Shown in pieces: positions 47,916 through 60,651 of a DNA stretch of 64,000 nucleotides. The notes below the pieces were generated by a model, which was not told the origin of the DNA, searched no databases, and saw only the letters and a list, made by a program, of their open reading frames with translations. This DNA is from Lonicera japonica (Eukaryota; Streptophyta; Magnoliopsida; Dipsacales; Caprifoliaceae): the NCBI GenBank assembly GCA_021464415.1, contig CM038469.1, positions 16,904,501 through 16,968,500 of the forward strand, given 5' to 3'. The position numbers and the translations under genes are program-made. Positions within the stretch are counted from its first letter, which is position 1; the number at the start of each line of letters is the position of its first letter.

Positions 47916-49022
47916 ATTCATGCCTAAATCGTGCTTTTCTAGTAATCATTGCCTACTTTAAGCTCTTAGTACTTTAAAGTTTAATCCAATAAAGCTACCT
48001 TTTATATATGCTTCAAAAATGTTGTTTATGTATTCTATGTATATTAAGATCTTATTTTAATCCAATAAATCCACTTTTATATCTGTTTCAAAAGTATTGT
48101 TTATATGTGATATGAATATATATTTAACAAATTTTATCTTCAATATTATTATTTATAATCAAACAATTATATAAATGTTTGAATATCTTTGATTTTTTTA
48201 CTATGACAATATCTGTTTGTGTTAATGAATATACGAACAAACATATATATATATATATATATATACCAATTTTTTTGTGTCTTATTATTATATGGTTCTT
48301 TTATCTTATAATCAACATAAGTGCATTTAACTGTTAATGATTATGTACAAGAATATACATACATACTTAAATTTCAATTTCTATGGTATTCTTAGCTGTA
48401 TTATTTTTGTTTTTAAAAATATTGTTGCATTAAAAAATATAATTATAATAAAATATGTTTTAAATGGTAATTATTCATACTCAACTTTCTACAAATATAT
48501 TGATCAATCATATTAATTGCCTTAATTAATAGATTAGGGGTAATATTGTCATAAAGCTTTAGCATTAATTGATAGATTATGGATAATTAAAGTAATTTAG
48601 ACTTACCACTAATTTATGTAAGTTGGCAATCCTAACCCCTAATAACTATTGAAACTACGGGCGTAAACTAATTACCAACATATAGAATACTCCATATAAG
48701 GCACTCTAACTTCCTGTTTGGAAGAAAAACATTTGAGATTTATCAATAACAAACAAAAGTTTTAAGGTTCAAGCTCATTCATTAAATATCTAAGGTTAGT
48801 ACATTTGATTCTAAATGGTTAGGTTTAAAATATGAAAACTATATTTCTTCCTTCAGTTCTCTCATCCCGTTCTCCATTTCTGTTTTTACAAAATTTGGAA
48901 TTTTTATCTCAAGAACAAGAATAGATTAATTAAAGCAAATAACAATCAACCATAAACCTTATCTTTCGTACTAACGTCATTACTCACATCAAGAGCTCTC
49001 CAATTAATCATCAATGGTGGCT

Positions 49023-49054
<32 letters not shown>

Positions 49055-50290
49055 TTTCGACAACTTCCCATGCTTCAGAAAGATAAAGGCCTTGAAACTG
49101 AAACCTCATTAAAATAACAATTTTCTTCTTTTTTCTTACCCAATCTTTGTAACCCTATCTTCTTCAGAGACCGCAAACCCTAGATCCATAAACCCTTTTA
49201 GCTCCTCAAATTCAAGCTCTGAGAAGCTCTTGCCCACTCCAATCTTTGCATTATTTATACTGACACTCCGAATTTTATTACTTTCTTAATCTAGAAAAAG
49301 CTCTAAAATTTTGAAACCTCAAATTTGAAATAGAATCACAAAAAGTAGCAGAAAGAAATAGACAAATGAGAGTAAATAGAAAGAATAACTACGTCTTCAG
49401 TCGCCGGTGGTCCAAGGGCTCCAACCGCTCTGGTGGTCCATAAAAGTGTAGGGAATTAGGGCAGTAATCATGCATCACATACACTAATTTATGCACTAAT
49501 CATTAAACCCTAGGATCTATACAGTTCAATAAAAATCAATAGAAAACATACCTTGTTCGAGATTCGAATGAAAATCAATGAACACAGTGGACATAACCTT
49601 CTGTTGTTGTCGTTCTAGCGTTGAAAATACAACGCCTCTACGGATGCACACACGAACGAGATCGGATCCTTGCTTGGTATACTAGCGCCTTTAGGGTTCT
49701 CACACTAATTTCGTACTCTGCTTCTGTTTCTTTCGCAGTGCGGCCAAAAGAAACTAATGGTCCCTTTTAAAGGGGAACCGGCAATAGTGACACTACACCG
49801 CTAAGCACACGAACTCGACACGAAGTTAGGCCCAAGTCCAACTTGGCCCATTTGGGTCAATTCGTTTTGCATCCAACTCGTTTTGGTGTGCGACCAATTT
49901 GTAGGTTTATACTCTTTGGCAGTATACACGCTTAAAAGCCCGTTTTATTATACGAAACTAGTAAGCGGTCTCTAGTAAAACATTACTATTACCCAAAGGG
50001 TATAATGGTCAAAACAACATAACCTTCGAAATTGACCCGCAATTAACACGATTATTACTCCTTTTGTCAATCGATATCTAGATTGAACACAAGACAGCAA
50101 GTGTATTCTTGTATAGTTCAATATTTATTTTATTTTGCCATCTTTCTTGAACAATTAATCTAAAACAAATGACATCTCATTTGTGAGTATTGCCATGCAA
50201 ATATTAGATCATACTTATCAAGGGGCCCAACGATATCTCTCTCATTATATGATGAATAAAGTACTATCCCATCTTGATCAACCACATACC
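47916..50290. other. intergenic DNA with microsatellites
   Basis: TA repeat at about 48244-48264 and a CT repeat at about 49027-49050. No supported gene. The 49800-50290 part looks repeat-derived but I cannot name a family. Confidence 0.4.
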
Positions 50291-50294
50291 TTAC

Positions 50295-50425
50295 ATGTCA
50301 TAGTATGCTTCGGTGATGGAATGTTATATATTTTGACTCTAGATTATTAATGCCTATTGAATTTTGGTATTAGATGATACTCATTATCACTTACTTATGT
50401 AAAAATTTAAAACTTTGTTCACCAA
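50295..50425 (-). repeat. fragment of the same hAT-like family as 39549-40235
   Basis: GCTTCGGTGATGGAAT, TTTTGACTCTAGATTATTA and ATTGAATTTTGGTATTAG.TGATACT appear in the same order as on the reverse strand of 39830-39920. The characteristic TAGGGCTGGCA ends are absent here, so this is a fragment or a different rearranged copy. Confidence 0.6.
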
Positions 50426-51044
50426 AACAAGTTAATGTTCAGCTTGATATCTCCATATTCATGACTTGTGGAACATAATTGTCATCAGCTGGTCCATACT
50501 CTAATCATTAATATCAATCGTGATCCTAGGTGTCGAGTTGACATATGATCAGGGACATCTAAACAATATGACCTATTATAATATACTAGCATCCCACAAT
50601 CTAGTCACGTACTTGATTAACTAGTATTAATAAATATTATTTATAAGAAAATAAAAACAGGTCGTGAAATCGAGTTAACTTTATTAATGACAATAAGCAT
50701 AAGATTCCAAGTACAAATCATAATATATGAATATTCCTAGGACATATCTCTTTCAAAAAGAGCGTGTTTGAAAGAGAGAGGGAGAGCAGAGTGTTTTTAG
50801 AGTGAGTAAATGAGTTAGTGTTCTTTTTAGTGAGAGGAGAAGCGGGAGATATTTGCTGGCTCCTTTCATTTTTCTTTGGACTAATTCATGGCCATAGGAT
50901 ATTTTGTAAGACACATTTTGAAATTCGAAAAGATTGGCTCTTATTATATAGATATATTTATCTCCCTCTCTACCAAGTTATTCTTTCAGAATTATTTTTC
51001 TTCTCTCTTCTAATTCTTTTTCCTCTTTGTATAAAATAAAGATG
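50426..51044. other. intergenic DNA
   Basis: No gene supported. The frame 50818-51039 is hydrophobic and AT-driven with no recognised family. Confidence 0.4.
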
Positions 51045-51045
51045 G

Positions 51046-51196
51046 GTAGTGTTAACATGTGTTCTTAGGGCACACGCTAAATATGCTATAAATAAAAAGA
51101 ATTAAGTCTTGCATGAAAATAAGTGTAACATTAAATTATATTCTTTCTATATTTAGGTATTTATCATGTGCTCTTAGGGCACACGTTACCACTATT
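51046..51196. mobile_element. small MITE with GTTAACATGTG...GGGCACACG ends
   Basis: Left end GTAGTGTTAACATGTGTTCT continues to TAGGGCACACG. The right end reversed is ATAGTGGTAACGTGTGCCCT followed by AAGAGCACATG. Inverted repeat of about 38 bp in a 150-bp element. Target duplication not resolved. Confidence 0.65.
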
Positions 51197-52083
51197 CAAT
51201 AAAAATTGTATCTAGCTTTCAAAGTTTCAACATTTCTCTTAAATAGGAGAAAAAAGTAAAATTGTACTTCAAAAATAGATCCACCAGGAGAAATTAAAAT
51301 CTTCGTATATAGATATACGGAGAGATTAATTAGTATTTGGGGTTGAATTTCTCTATTTGATAGAAGGATCTATAATGGCAAAATGAATCATACAATATTA
51401 ATATCCACAAACAAAAACTCTAAGGTTACATGTGATGATTTTATTTTTTCCAATCAAAGGTATAAAGGCTTAGACAATTTATTTATTTTCGTCATTATCG
51501 CTTGATTTTGTTTGTAGGGGAGAAAATTTGGGAAAAAATAAATTAATGAATCCCGAGATTTTAGAAATAAACTAAATTGAAAGCAAAAGTCAATTAAGGG
51601 CAACTTGGTAAAAGAAAAACTAATTATTAAAAATATTTAAAACATTTCAAAAATATTTCAAGTTTTCGTATTTTTTGGGTTAAATACAAAACCCAATTCA
51701 AATATTTCAAAAATGCATATCACAACTGACAAACAAGTAAACCTTTTTAGTCAAAAACTTAATTTGAAAGAGTTAAAATATAACTAGCTTGTCACTTTCG
51801 TGGAAAAAAAAAAAAATTATATATCCTTTCTTGTGTACGCAAGATTGTTTGTCAATTGTGAAACGTATATTTTTTTTTTGTGCATAGAGTAGTTATTTAA
51901 ATTGAGAAAATGAAAAATTGAAGTTCAAAAGAAATATACTAAAGAAAATGTTCGCTTTACACAAAGTAATTTGTAGCCATGATTTATAGTGTGAGAAGAC
52001 AAAGTTGAATAAAATGCTTTAAACAGTAAAAAAAATTATGCTACTATGCTAACGTTAACAAAGGCCAGACTTATTTAACATTA

Positions 52084-52775
52084 TACAAACTTTAACATTT
52101 TATTTAACATATATATTAGAACTATTTTATTTTATTTTTGTAATTTTTTGTGTTTTTGGTAAAACTTAGACGTAAACCATCTCATTTCCCCGCTACAGAT
52201 GTTCTAAATAATTCCCTTTCAAAGTTTTGCACAAAATTTGTACGGACCATTTAAATATAAACATGTGTAAAAATGTTATGACATGGTTTTTTTACTTGAG
52301 GGAGTCGAAAAATTGTAAACATGGATTGGGCCAAATTAATTATCCCATCAATTACCATGGTAGGCCCAGCACCGTGGACCATTAGAACTCTAGGTGCAGA
52401 ACCCATCTTTGGCCACTCGCTGAAATATTTGTTCCTTTGTGTTAACATTTTATTTAACATATATATTAGAACATTTTGTGTGTGTGTGTGTGTGTTTTAG
52501 GTAAAACTTAGACATAAACTAACTAATATCCCCATTAGAGACCTTCTAAATAACTTGCTTCCAAAATTTTGTGCGAAATTTGTACGAATTAGTTAAATAT
52601 AAATATGGGTAAAGATGTTATAACATCAATTTTAATGGTTTTCTTAGCCCAAAAATTGTATACATGGATTGGGCCAAATTAGTTATCCATCCAACTACAA
52701 TGGCCTAGTATTGTGGACCTTTAGAAGCCTAAGTGTAGAACCCATCTTGGGCCACTCGCCGAGATGGTTGTTCCT
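52084..52775. repeat. tandem duplication of a ~350-bp unit
   Basis: Unit 1 about 52084-52440, unit 2 about 52441-52775. Both begin TTAACATTTTATTTAACATA and both contain GTAAACATGGATTGGGCCAA-type and GCAGAACCCATCTT-type blocks in order. A TG microsatellite (about 52479-52496) has grown in unit 2. No coding frame is shared. Confidence 0.8.
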
Positions 52776-53346
52776 CTACTGAGTAGACTCAGATTTGTCG
52801 AGATGGTTGTACCAACATCATCAATGCCGAGATGGTCATGCTTTCATGGACTGTGGATAAGAACATGGATACCTATAATGTAGAAGAGTTATACCCAAGT
52901 TTTGCCCTCTTTGGTCTTTTACTATTTACTCGAATGTAGAACATGTAAACCTAATTCTATACCTATAAGTAGAAGAGGGAAAATTCATTGCAAGGGTCTT
53001 GAATTCTAGATAATTGATTGTAGAGAGAGAAAGTTAGTAACTTGTAATATTCTCTGATTATTGCATTTGAGATAATACAAACACACACAGAAGGATGACA
53101 TATTACCGGAATATGATCAAGGAACCTACCTTATACAAAAATCCTTACCTCCTTTACATTTTTCAGTACTTGTTTAATTGATTATTGATCTGAATTTTCC
53201 TTGTGCGGATACCAACATTTTTCAGCACCTACATTATTTATTTCAACTTAATTATTGATAACAAAGAAACATTTATCACACTATGTAGATAGTAAAATGC
53301 CTTACATCACCAACATTGTGCCACGTGGCACACTTCAATGCACCTT
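52776..53346. other. intergenic DNA
   Basis: GAGATGGTTGT recurs three times near 52760-52840. No gene recognised. Confidence 0.4.
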
Positions 53347-53353
53347 ACTAATT

Positions 53354-53636
53354 GATGCGGACAAGACTACATGGGTTAAATGAACTCGTGTAGGCCCATT
53401 GGAATAATTTGGAAACTTTATTTTAAGTAGTTTTAATTATAAGAATTATTTGTTATTTCCTTATTCAATTAGGAATGTTTTCATTATCGCACAAAATAAC
53501 AAATAATGAAAACATTCCTAATTGAATAAGGAAATAACAAATAATTATTATAATTAAAACTACTTAAAATAAAGTTTCTAAATTACTCCAATGGGCCTGC
53601 ACGAGTTGATTTGATCCATGGAGCCTTGTCCGCATC
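53354..53636. mobile_element. 283-bp foldback element, near-perfect hairpin
   Basis: Begins GATGCGGACAAG and ends CTTGTCCGCATC. Flanks ACTAATT at 53347-53353 and 53637-53643 give a 7-bp duplication. The two arms of about 133 bp pair almost fully around a loop near 53488-53502 (CGCACAAAATAAC). No coding capacity. Confidence 0.9.
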
Positions 53637-53643
53637 ACTAATT

Positions 53644-54914
53644 AGCCATGCTTAATCTCTCTCCATATGCTACTCCATCTCACACCCACCTACATTATTG
53701 TCTCAATTAATTTATAGTCACTAATTTATTTTCTTTATGCCTTTCAATTTTCTCATTAATTCTATTAAATTGGGTTATAAATTAATACCTCTTACATTTC
53801 TCTGTTTAATAATTTCTAAAGTTAATCGATTAAAAAATTATACTAATTACATGTTTTAGTTCAAACCCTCCTCCTGGCCTTTCCTCATATGATTCTTAAA
53901 TATTATTGTCATGGTTGCTCGGATCACTCAGTCTATGGATACTTCATTCATTGACCTGAGTTGATTACGTAATCTTATTGTTAGAGCTTTTAAACTCATT
54001 CTATGGATGCTTCACTCATCGGCCTAAGATGATTCTCTAATCTTATTGTTTGAGCTTTTAAAAGGCATAGGTTGATATAAATGAAGATCTTTCAGCTCCA
54101 TCTTCTCTTTTTATTTTATTTTATTTTTCGTTGTTTTATTTGATTAAATATGTAATACCCTTCATATCTCAATCGATGTCATTATAATTTTTTCCCTCTT
54201 TCTAATTTAGAAATTCTTATCAATTTTATTTCCTCGGTAATTGATTTTTGTACGTTGTTTGTAAGATGTTCCAATTAGTTTTAGGTTCATCTTGTATTAT
54301 TATAAATTGTAAGCGTTTATCACTCCAATTTTAACAATTTTCTTATTTTACCCATCACTTTTATTTTGAACAAAATATATAGTTAAATAGGCTCCAACTT
54401 GCGACTTATAAGTTGAAAAAATAATTTCTGACAACTGAGCCAACAATACAAGACTGGTTTAAATATATAAAAAAAAAAATTAGTAGTAGCGAACACTCTA
54501 GACATGCATAGTGCCCAAGGTCCCACTATCTTATTTCCCCAACTAAGTTGTTGTTATTTTTTATTTTTATTTTTATTTTTAACGCAAAAGCACATTAGTG
54601 CGCTCGGCAGTAAGGGACATTGAGGCTGAGATTTATATACGGACAATTATTTAGTTTTTTTCTTGTCCACGTGGTTTGATTTATAAATATACTAGACATA
54701 CGTCACACTTAATGTGCATTTAGTCATTATATAATTGGGTGTATTTGTTAAGTTGCAAAAAGTGATGGAGCAAATTTTGTTTTTTTTCCTTTTTTTTTTT
54801 ATTGCATTGGAGTAAGAATTATTAAATAGAATTAGAATAAACATACAAAATCAATTGGTGTTATTGTAGTTGTTGTTTCGCATAGCAAGGGATCACTTTA
54901 AATCAAGTGGGTCA
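53644..54914. other. intergenic DNA
   Basis: A block CATTCTATGGATGCTTCA.TCAT.GGCCT-like occurs twice (about 53930 and 53998), a short direct repeat of about 65 bp. No gene recognised. Confidence 0.4.
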
Positions 54915-57900
54915 GCCAAAAAGTGATGCTTCAATTGGGAACTACCCAATGAACTATGTTGGATCTAAAGTTGGAAAACAGTAAAATAACAATGCTCGGG
55001 AAGCTTCGTGTTTTTGGGTAAAATTGGTGTAATTGGCAAGATTTAATACCTATTATCTTAGTTTTTGATAATAAAAAGGGGAATCTGTGAATATATCCAT
55101 AAAAATTTTGGGTATTAAAATTGAATAAGACAAACAACTTCAGCTCATCGTACATCATTTTTACATGTGTGCATTCGCACACATAAGGGTGAGGGGGGTT
55201 TGTGAGACTCAAACGTAAGTGTTTCAAGTTTTTGTGGACGTTTCTTTATCTAGTCTCTTGACATTCTTTTATATTTTTCATGTGAATTGTGATATTTATT
55301 CTTTTTGTGTGTATACATGATGCGAGTGAGATTCGTCATAGTAATTTAAATTGAGAAAATGAAGAATGATAAGGTTGGAAAGGATGTACTAAAGCAAATG
55401 TTCGCTTTACACTGCTGAGAAAGTGAGGTTTGTGTTGCTTCACAGTACTCTCCACTTCAATAATCAAGTAGCCCAAGCTTTCGCCTGAGCCACTTGGCCG
55501 AGAAAATGAATATACACAAAAATAAAAATAAGAGAAAATGTAGAAAGGAGATTTATTTACCATGAATTGCCTTTTTAAAATGACATGAAGCATACGATAT
55601 ACCACAATAAATGTCTCTAAAATGTGAAAAAAGGTAATGGTTCGATTCTAGAATATTTAGTGTGCTATGGCGGATGAGAAGAGCGCCATGCAACCCACCC
55701 GTAATCCTTCCGCTGCTGAGAGAGGGAGGTATTTGCTGATCCGTAAAGCCCGCGTTCAACAGAACAAATGTCCCATTGCCTTATTGCCCCCACTTGGGGT
55801 GCTGGTTACTGCACTCGGGGTTAATAGACATGAAGGCCGATCTAAGGAGATTGGACTCTTACTTTAGAATAAAAATTTAAAATTTATTGAACCTCCGAGT
55901 AAACTGTTAATTTGGACAGGTGTTTTGCACAGCTATAACTCCGGCCGTGAAACCAGCAACTTCGAACACAGTCTAACAAGTTGAACCGATGTTCCATCAC
56001 ATTAATGCTAGCTTCATTTGGTTATAGGTGCTCGTTACTGTGCCCAGCAACAAAAGATGCTCAGGCATGTGCTTCCTAAGTGGTGTATTTTGTTATTGTT
56101 TCGATGTTGGACTCTTGTTGTTCTTCCTTTCGGTTTTATGACTACTGTGTTTGCAAAGTGAAAAATATAGTAAAATAAGGCTGGTTGGAAGGCTTTGTAA
56201 GTTTGTGGAAACTTGCTTTATGCAAAGATCCAATATCTACTATCTTAATTTTTTAAAATGTGGATCCTCTGTGAATGTATCCTTCACAATTGTGGCGGTT
56301 ACATATTTAAAATTGAGCAAAACATTGCTCCTCTTACCTATCATTTCTAAGCACAAATTTGAAAACTTTTGTGTGTATTGTATGACTTTTGAATTACAAG
56401 GGATAGAGGGTAAGGGGTCCGGTGAGACTCAAGCATAGGTGCTTCAAGCTCGAGTGGGCTATTCATAATGCTTAGGCATACCCGATCACTCGAGGCACTT
56501 TCAAAATTTTGATAGAATAATTGTATGCGCAAATTAGGTGATTTTTTTTTTATTATTTTCTTCATGTTCTCAACTGGGACAACTATGATTAATTTGTAGT
56601 ATTTTTTAATCAACATAGCTGAAATATTTAACCTTCTTTAACTAAACGATTCTTATTTCCGAATAAAAAGGGAAAATGAACCAAACTGCCTAAACATGGT
56701 TATTTTTGGATTACACACAAACCCTTCAATTTTTCTTGCTTTTGTCCTTCCATACACATGATATTGTTAAAACATGATCTTATTGTCCAGCTTTACTATT
56801 TTTTGCATTTTAGTCTCTCAAATACAGTAAAGCATATGGGACATGGATCCTATTTCATTTTTCAAGATTCTCTTTTCCACAATTTCACAGTAACACAAAC
56901 ACTCATTTAGATACAGAACAAACATATCTTCAAGGAAAATTAATGTGAAGGGAAAAACTGAATAGCGACATCAGTCGCCTAAACAGCCTCACATGGTTCA
57001 TTCTTAATACGCTGGTTACAGGTGCATGTTACCTCACACATTAGTTAGAGAAGCTTAGGCATGTGCTTATTAAGAGGTGTGTGTGTGTGTGTGGTTTTTT
57101 TTTTTTTTTTTTTATGTTTCAATGTGGGACTCTTTGAACTTCTTCCTTATGCATCTTATTAGTTTTGTGTTTTTAGAGTTCGAAAAAATATAATAACAAT
57201 GCTTGGGAAGCTTTGTCTGTTTTAAGTAAAATTGCTTTCTCGGCAAGATTTAATATCTACTATCTTGGTTTTTGATAATGAAAAGGATCATCTATGAATA
57301 AGACAAGCATCATAGAAATTGTGAAATTGAATTAGCCAAAAAGTGATGGTTCAATTGAGGACAACCCGATGAACTATGTCAGATCCGAAGAGCACCGACC
57401 TGTAATCCTTCCACTGCCAAGAGAGGAAGGTATTTGCTGCTCTGTGAATCCAGCCTCACACGGTTCCCTCCGCTTTAGTGGCCAGGTAGTCCAAGCCTTC
57501 GCCAGGACCACATAGCCAACTCTCAGCTTGGAATGGGCAGGCCAGAAACTAGCAGCTTCGAACCCAGTCCAAACAATTTGAACCAGTGTTCCATCACATT
57601 ATTGCCCCACTTGGTTACAGGCGCTCGTTACTGCGCTCGGCAGATAGTTGGGTTCAGGCATATACTTATTAAGTTGTGTAGTTTATATCATTCTTTCGAT
57701 GTGGGACTTCTTCTTGTTCCTTTTACATAGTATTTCTCAAAGTTGAAGAACAGTAAAATATCCATGGTTCAGGAATCTTTCTATGTTTGAAGAAAAATTG
57801 CTTTATTGGAAGTATTCAATGTCTACTATCTTTAATTCTCTATCTTTTATAATAGTCTTAATGTATCCTTGAAAATTCTGAGCATTAAAATTGGATACAA

Positions 57901-57960
57901 CAAGCAACTTCGGGTCATCTTAGTATCATTCCTCGTGTGTACTATTTTTGGGTTCATTTG
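54915..57960. repeat. dispersed repeat, four partial copies
   Basis: Copies at about 54915-55210, 55672-56480, 56985-57315 and 57335-57960 share, in order, parts of: AGCCAAAAAGTGATG, GTAATCCTTCC.CTGC, ACCAGCAACTTCGAACNCAG, TGTTCCATCACATTA, GGTTACAGGYGCTCGTTACT, TAGTAAAATA, and TTTAATATCTACTATCTT. Copies differ by 20% or more and by large indels. No ORF is conserved, so this is a decayed repeat of unknown family. Confidence 0.7.
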
Positions 57961-58587
57961 GTTCGAGTGTTGGGAGAGGAACGGGCATCATATATAGATT
58001 CCTGAAAGCTTTTCTTCGACATCTAAAATGCTTTGCTAATGTTTGGTTCGGATAGAAATTCCTCTTCTTGGAACGTTGAATTACATCTTTATATTTAGTT
58101 CAAAATTAGAATAGGAATGAAATACGTATAATTACCAAAATGTTCTTCATTTTATAAAATAAAATAAAATAAAAAGTCCTAACAATTTTACTGTAAAATT
58201 TAAGTTTTTATTCTAAAGAATTGTGAAGAGTTGTTATATATAGTTAATAATTAAAAGAAAAGGATTAATAACAATTCCTTCTTTCTTTTAAAAAGAATAA
58301 AAAAGAAAACTCGAACCAACACATCGGAATCCTAGCCCACCCCGAACCAACACATCGGAATCCTTCTGGAATATAGCATTCCAAGAATGATTTAAAACTC
58401 AAATGAAATGAGCCCTTTACATACAACTTACCCAATTGCTCAAGGATCTTTTATATTATATAATTGTATTCATAATTGAGTTACATGTTTATTTGAGTTC
58501 TCAACTAAGACATTTATGATTCATTTGTAGCATTTTGAATCAACAAAGCTGAAATTTTTACCCCTCAACTTAATACTACTTATTTCG

Positions 58588-58589
<2 letters not shown>

Positions 58590-58632
<43 letters not shown>
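58590..58632. repeat. GA microsatellite
   Basis: About 21 uninterrupted AG units, just left of the presumed Ty1/copia LTR. Confidence 0.9.
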
Positions 58633-58635
<3 letters not shown>

Positions 58636-58669
58636 TAATTGCTTATAGTTATTTTTCGAATTACACATG

Positions 58670-59204
58670 ATTGAATAAATGAATTTACTGAAGATTTGGC
58701 TCTGTATAAGAATTCCTATTAGGTTTTATATTGTCCAATTCTTAATTGGCTTTGTATTGTCCAAATCCCAGTTGGATTTGTATTATCCAATTTCTAGTAG
58801 GTTTTGGCTTTGTGCAATCCTAGACCCATATGATTTATACTTTATAAATGGACCCTTAGTCATAGGTTTATAAATGAGTTGTGTTATATTATTTACTAGC
58901 TAGATTAAAGAGTATATTTGAGAGATAATATTGAGAGCTCTAATTGGCGGGTAGGCTTTGTTTTGTGCGTTATACTCAGAATTGGTCTCATCAATAATAG
59001 CTATCACCCGGTGGATTAGTGGAGGTTTTTGCCGACACCACATAATTGCTTGTGTGCTTGGTTAGTTGTTTTCTTCTTTAGTCTCTTGTTTTACGTATTA
59101 CTTGAATATCAGTGGTGCTTGTTTCTTTAATTATTATACGCATAATTATCCGGTCAGTCCTACACTTGTGCTAAGGCTTGTTCTAGCGGTATCTTAGCAC
59201 AACA
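58670..59204 (+). repeat. 5' LTR of the Ty1/copia element (left end approximate)
   Basis: The right end is set by the PBS; it closes with TTAGCACAACA. A TATA-like TTTATAAATGG lies near 58844. The left end is only guessed, because the 3' LTR lies outside the window. Confidence 0.45.
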
Positions 59205-59205
59205 A

Positions 59206-59220
59206 TTTGGTATCAAAAGG
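59206..59220 (+). other. primer-binding site (initiator tRNA-Met type)
   Basis: TTTGGTATCAAAAGG follows the LTR end by 1-2 nt. It resembles the TGGTATCAGAGC site used by most plant Ty1/copia elements, with changes. Confidence 0.8.
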
Positions 59221-59257
59221 AGGTTTATTACTTGGGATAATTGTGTGATAATTAGAG

Positions 59258-60499
59258 ATGTCCATTGGTGGTACATTGGAAGGGGGTGCCAAGGCGGTAG
59301 ATACACCACCTTTGAAGGGGGCGTCTGCTCCTAAGGTGACGGTTGCGGTCAAATTTGATATAGAGAGATTTGACGGGAAGAAGATAGATTTTACAATGTG
59401 GTAGTGTCAGATGTCCGACATCCTTGTCCAACATGGTTTGCACAGAGCATTGTTGGGGAATAAAGCTAAGCCCGATGAGTGGTTCGACGCCGATTGGGCT
59501 GAGTACGATAGGCAGGCATGTAGTACAATTCGTTTACACCTTGCTCTAAACGTGATGTACTATGTGATGCGTGAAACATCTGCCTCGGTAATTTGGAAGA
59601 AGCTCGAGGATCAGTATTTGACGAATAGTATCGAGAATCGTCTGTAATTGAAGAAGAAGCTATTTCGGTATGAATTTTCGAGGGGTACATTCATGAACGA
59701 TCATCTCGAAGGGATCAATAAGATAATCTCATATTTGCAGGGGTTATACGTCGAGATTGATGATGAGGACAAGGCAATTTTGCTTCTTAATTCGCTCCCG
59801 GAATCCTATGATCATCTAACCACCACATTTATTCATGGGAAGGAAAAGGTGACTTACGATTTGGTATCGTCAGCCGTCATGGCTAATTAAAAGCTCTTGA
59901 AGGAGAGAGGAGAATTCAACTCAGATGCGCTATTCATTAGGGTGAGAAGCGATGAGAAGAAGCGGGGAAACTGGGAAAAGTCGCGGTCGAAATCTCGGGG
60001 ACCGGCTGACAAGAGGAAGATAATTTGTCACAAGTGCAAAAAATCTGGACACGTGAGTCGAGAGTGTCCAAATAGAACCAATGGCAGTGGAGAGAATAAA
60101 GGGACAGTGGAGAACGCGAACGCGATAATGGCACCAAAAGATGAGGACTTCGAGAGTATGTTGGTTGTGACTTCATGGGTTAGCTCTTCGAGTGAGTGGA
60201 TCTTGGATAGTGGGTGCTCGTATCACATGTGCCCAAACCGAGAATTGTTTCATACCTTTACTGTGGTTAACGGAAGCAAGGTTTTGATGGGTAACGACTA
60301 TGCGTGTAAAACGATTGGGATTGGTACGATCCGTCTAAAGATGCACGATGGGGTAGTACGTACTCTTGGTAATGTCCGGTATGTTCCTGATCTGAAGAAA
60401 AATTTGATTTCTTTAGGGGTTCTTGATTCCAATGGGTATCGTGTGATACTCAAGGGTGAAAACTTGAAAGTTCTCTCTGGGGCTATGGTTGTGATGTGA
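59258..60499 (+). pseudogene. gag and protease of the Ty1/copia element, with in-frame stops
   Basis: Starts MSIGGTLEGG. A single reading frame runs through the whole stretch but has in-frame stops at 59402, 59645 and 59888 and ends at 60497. Gag part: FDGKKIDFTMW, WKKLEDQYLTNS, DHLEGINKIISYL, LLLNSLPESYDHL. Zinc knuckle [14 protein letters not shown] near 60028-60069. Protease with catalytic motif DSG ([12 protein letters not shown]) near 60205-60235, followed by [18 protein letters not shown]. The protein would package RNA and process the polyprotein; this copy cannot produce it intact. Confidence 0.9.
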
Positions 60500-60651
60500 T
60501 GAAAGAATGAGAGTAATCTCTATTTTCTTCAAGGAAGCATAGTGAATGGGTTTGCTTCGGTTGCGACTGAAGAGACTGACATGACAAGGTTATGGCATAT
60601 AAGATTGGGTCATGCTGGGGAGAAGGCTATGACGGTGTTGAGTAAGCAAGG
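60500..60651 (+). pseudogene. GAG-pre-integrase segment, cut by the solo LTR
   Basis: Same frame as gag. NLYFLQGS, then LWHIRLGHAGEKAMTVLSKQG, the zinc-binding H..H part that opens integrase in Ty1/copia. The frame enters the solo LTR at 60652. Confidence 0.85.

Noticed and set aside
55630..55650. tRNA or SINE B box (GGTTCGATTCT)
   Set aside because: No A box at the right distance on the same strand, no cloverleaf, and no A-rich or T-rich tail.
59402..59890. Programmed readthrough of the three in-frame stops in the copia gag
   Set aside because: Stops are scattered, of different types, and accompanied by integrase frameshifts. Plain decay explains them better.
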